Assembly (NCBI GenBank): GCA_014075215.1
Contig: CP046177.1
Coordinates: 2,480,501 to 2,544,500, forward strand
Reading direction: 5' to 3'
From: Flavobacteriaceae bacterium
GTDB taxonomy: Bacteria; Bacteroidota; Bacteroidia; Flavobacteriales; Flavobacteriaceae
Length of the DNA: 64,000 bases
In this document: positions 63,093 through 64,000 of the stretch, in pieces
Numbering within the stretch: the stretch's first letter is position 1
Layout: the number at the start of each line of letters is the position of its first letter
Translations under genes and position numbers: made by a program
Notes under the pieces: generated by a model
Database searches by the model: none
Told to the model about the DNA's origin: nothing
Seen by the model: only the letters and a program-made list of their open reading frames with translations

Positions 63093-63100
63093 CAAAAATA
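63093..63100 (-). promoter_or_regulatory. -7 box of the candidate small RNA
   Basis: TATTTTTG on the minus strand matches TAnnTTTG, about 6 bases before the expected RNA start. Confidence 0.4.
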
Positions 63101-63380
63101 CAAAAATGCTATTGATAATGAAGGAGTAACACCTTTAGAAAATAAAAAAGAAACATTTTGAATTATTAAAGCACACTCTGAGAGAAAAAAAAATTATATG
63201 AATGCATCACGATATTGTAACTATGATCATAAAACTTGTAGATATTTATAAGGTAAGAGACAGAGTTATTTTACAACCTCTTTTCAACTTCAAAACCCAA
63301 TATTCGACTTCAATAATCTAATTCCTAAAATAGAACAAATAACATTTTATCATTGCAAAGAACTTATAAAACATTTTGTG

Positions 63381-63542
63381 ATGAACAGAATCTTAGCTTT
63401 TTTTAGTGTTGCTGAATATAATTTTAGTATCTGCTCAAAGCAATATAACTGATGTTGAAATCCGATTCCAGTCATTTCAGGAGGCACTTAAATATGCTAA
63501 TGAACATGCTATAAATATCAACAATGCTGTTATTAGTGAGCA
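63381..63542 (+). pseudogene. N-terminus of an exported protein, frameshifted and cut by the second IS3 copy
   Basis: An ATG at 63381 gives MNRILAF, then the frame breaks. Removing one T from the T7 run at 63398-63404 yields a signal peptide (AFLVLLNIILVSAQ) and SNITDVEIRFQSFQEALKYA. The gene is interrupted at 63543 by the IS3-family element, and the rest is outside the window. The function is unknown. Confidence 0.6.
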
Positions 63543-64000
63543 TGACCCGTCCTGAAATATGTATACAAAAAACAACAAGTATATGTATAAAAATGATGGA
63601 TATGTAAGACGTTATAGTGAGAGTTTTAAACTCAAAGTATTAGCAGAACTTACCAAAGGAAACCATTCCAAAAGACAAATTGCCTTAACTTACGGCATAC
63701 AATCTAGTACGATAAACGTATGGATTAAAAAATATGACCGTAAAGATTTAATGAACACCCGTGTAACCGTGCAAACAGACGACGAATTATCCCGTATTAA
63801 AGCCCTTCAAAAAGAGCTAAAACAACTCAAAGATCTTCTTATTAAAAAGGATCTAGATAAACTTGTGAATGATAGTTATCTTGAAGTAGCTGCTGAAAAT
63901 CTTGGCTATAAAAATGTTGAAGAATTAAAAAAAAACTTAAACATAAAGCCTTAATGAAAATAGCACCGATTAATAGAAAAAAAAGAAGGTACGCCATCGC
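63543..64000 (+). mobile_element. IS3-family insertion sequence, second copy (truncated by window end)
   Basis: It begins TGACCCGTCCTGAAATATG, like the complete copy at 21832, and appears identical to it over all 458 visible bases. The target duplication cannot be checked because the right end is outside. Confidence 0.95.
63559..63954 (+). CDS. IS3-family transposase OrfA, second copy
   Basis: The 131-residue protein is identical to the OrfA at 21848, with the same HTH_Tnp_1 domain, the same A9 slip site before the end and the same TAATG overlap with the start of OrfB at 63954, of which 47 bases are visible. Confidence 0.95.
   Translation: MYTKNNKYMYKNDGYVRRYSESFKLKVLAELTKGNHSKRQIALTYGIQSSTINVWIKKYDRKDLMNTRVTVQTDDELSRIKALQKELKQLKDLLIKKDLDKLVNDSYLEVAAENLGYKNVEELKKNLNIKP

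Noticed and set aside
1..64000. CRISPR arrays, rRNA genes or a replication origin
   Set aside because: No regularly spaced short repeats, no rRNA sequence and no DnaA-box cluster were seen.

Overview
The window is a low-GC chromosome segment of a marine-type member of Flavobacteriia (Bacteroidota). Evidence for this is the TAnnTTTG type of -7 promoter box ahead of several genes, near-absence of Shine-Dalgarno sequences except at rpsU, a type IX secretion sorting tail, a TonB-dependent receptor with a carboxypeptidase-like N-terminal domain, ISAon1-type transposases, and the house-keeping order tRNA-tuf-tRNA-secE-nusG-rplKAJL-rpoBC. Housekeeping blocks alternate with accessory DNA rich in insertion sequences, MITE-like repeats and broken genes.

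Layout. 1-2072: end of an outer-membrane protein gene and a LytS/LytTR two-component pair. 2073-7600: accessory island bracketed by diverged direct repeats. It holds an HTH/ImmA-type pair and a restriction-modification locus (methylase with attached specificity domain, restriction gene, controller protein) in which both large genes are frameshifted. 7602-9887: Lrp-family regulator, M14 carboxypeptidase and an HTH regulator with four copies of one palindromic operator in the shared intergenic region. 9897-10742: decayed ferritin-like gene with a cysteine-rich tail. 10711-20039: M1 aminopeptidase, rny, a 6S-RNA-like gene, zapA, an M23 peptidase and a TonB receptor. 20064-24588: a lipoprotein locus resembling a polymorphic toxin (variable C-terminus, membrane-protein and lipoprotein neighbours, an orphan GH19 tip), cut exactly by an IS3-family element with a 3-bp target duplication. 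25099-38789: bcp, nth, an IS4-family element with a 9-bp duplication, ECF sigma factor, uvrA, phosphatase, arylsulfotransferase-like protein, smpB, maf, transketolase C-half, FKBP lipoprotein, S4 protein, phosphoribosyltransferase. 38781-44030: aroK, tRNA-Leu, two ISAon1-like elements, a Fic protein, two MITE families, tRNA-Ser. 44070-47757: TauE permease, aroC, radical SAM protein, NTF2-like protein. 47814-61226: the large minus-strand transcription/translation cluster with five tRNAs. 61322-62814: hpf, xerC-like recombinase, rpsU. 62978-64000: a candidate small RNA, a broken secreted-protein gene and a second copy of the IS3 element running off the window.

The observations I rate highest are the IS-split toxin-like lipoprotein locus with displaced modules, the degraded type IIH-like restriction-modification island between repeats, the four-copy operator at the M14/HTH locus, a promoter-hairpin-terminator small RNA candidate upstream of rpsU, and the strong Shine-Dalgarno of rpsU. 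Several genes carry single-base frameshifts, some in homopolymers. From this sequence alone I cannot separate real decay or phase variation from sequencing error.
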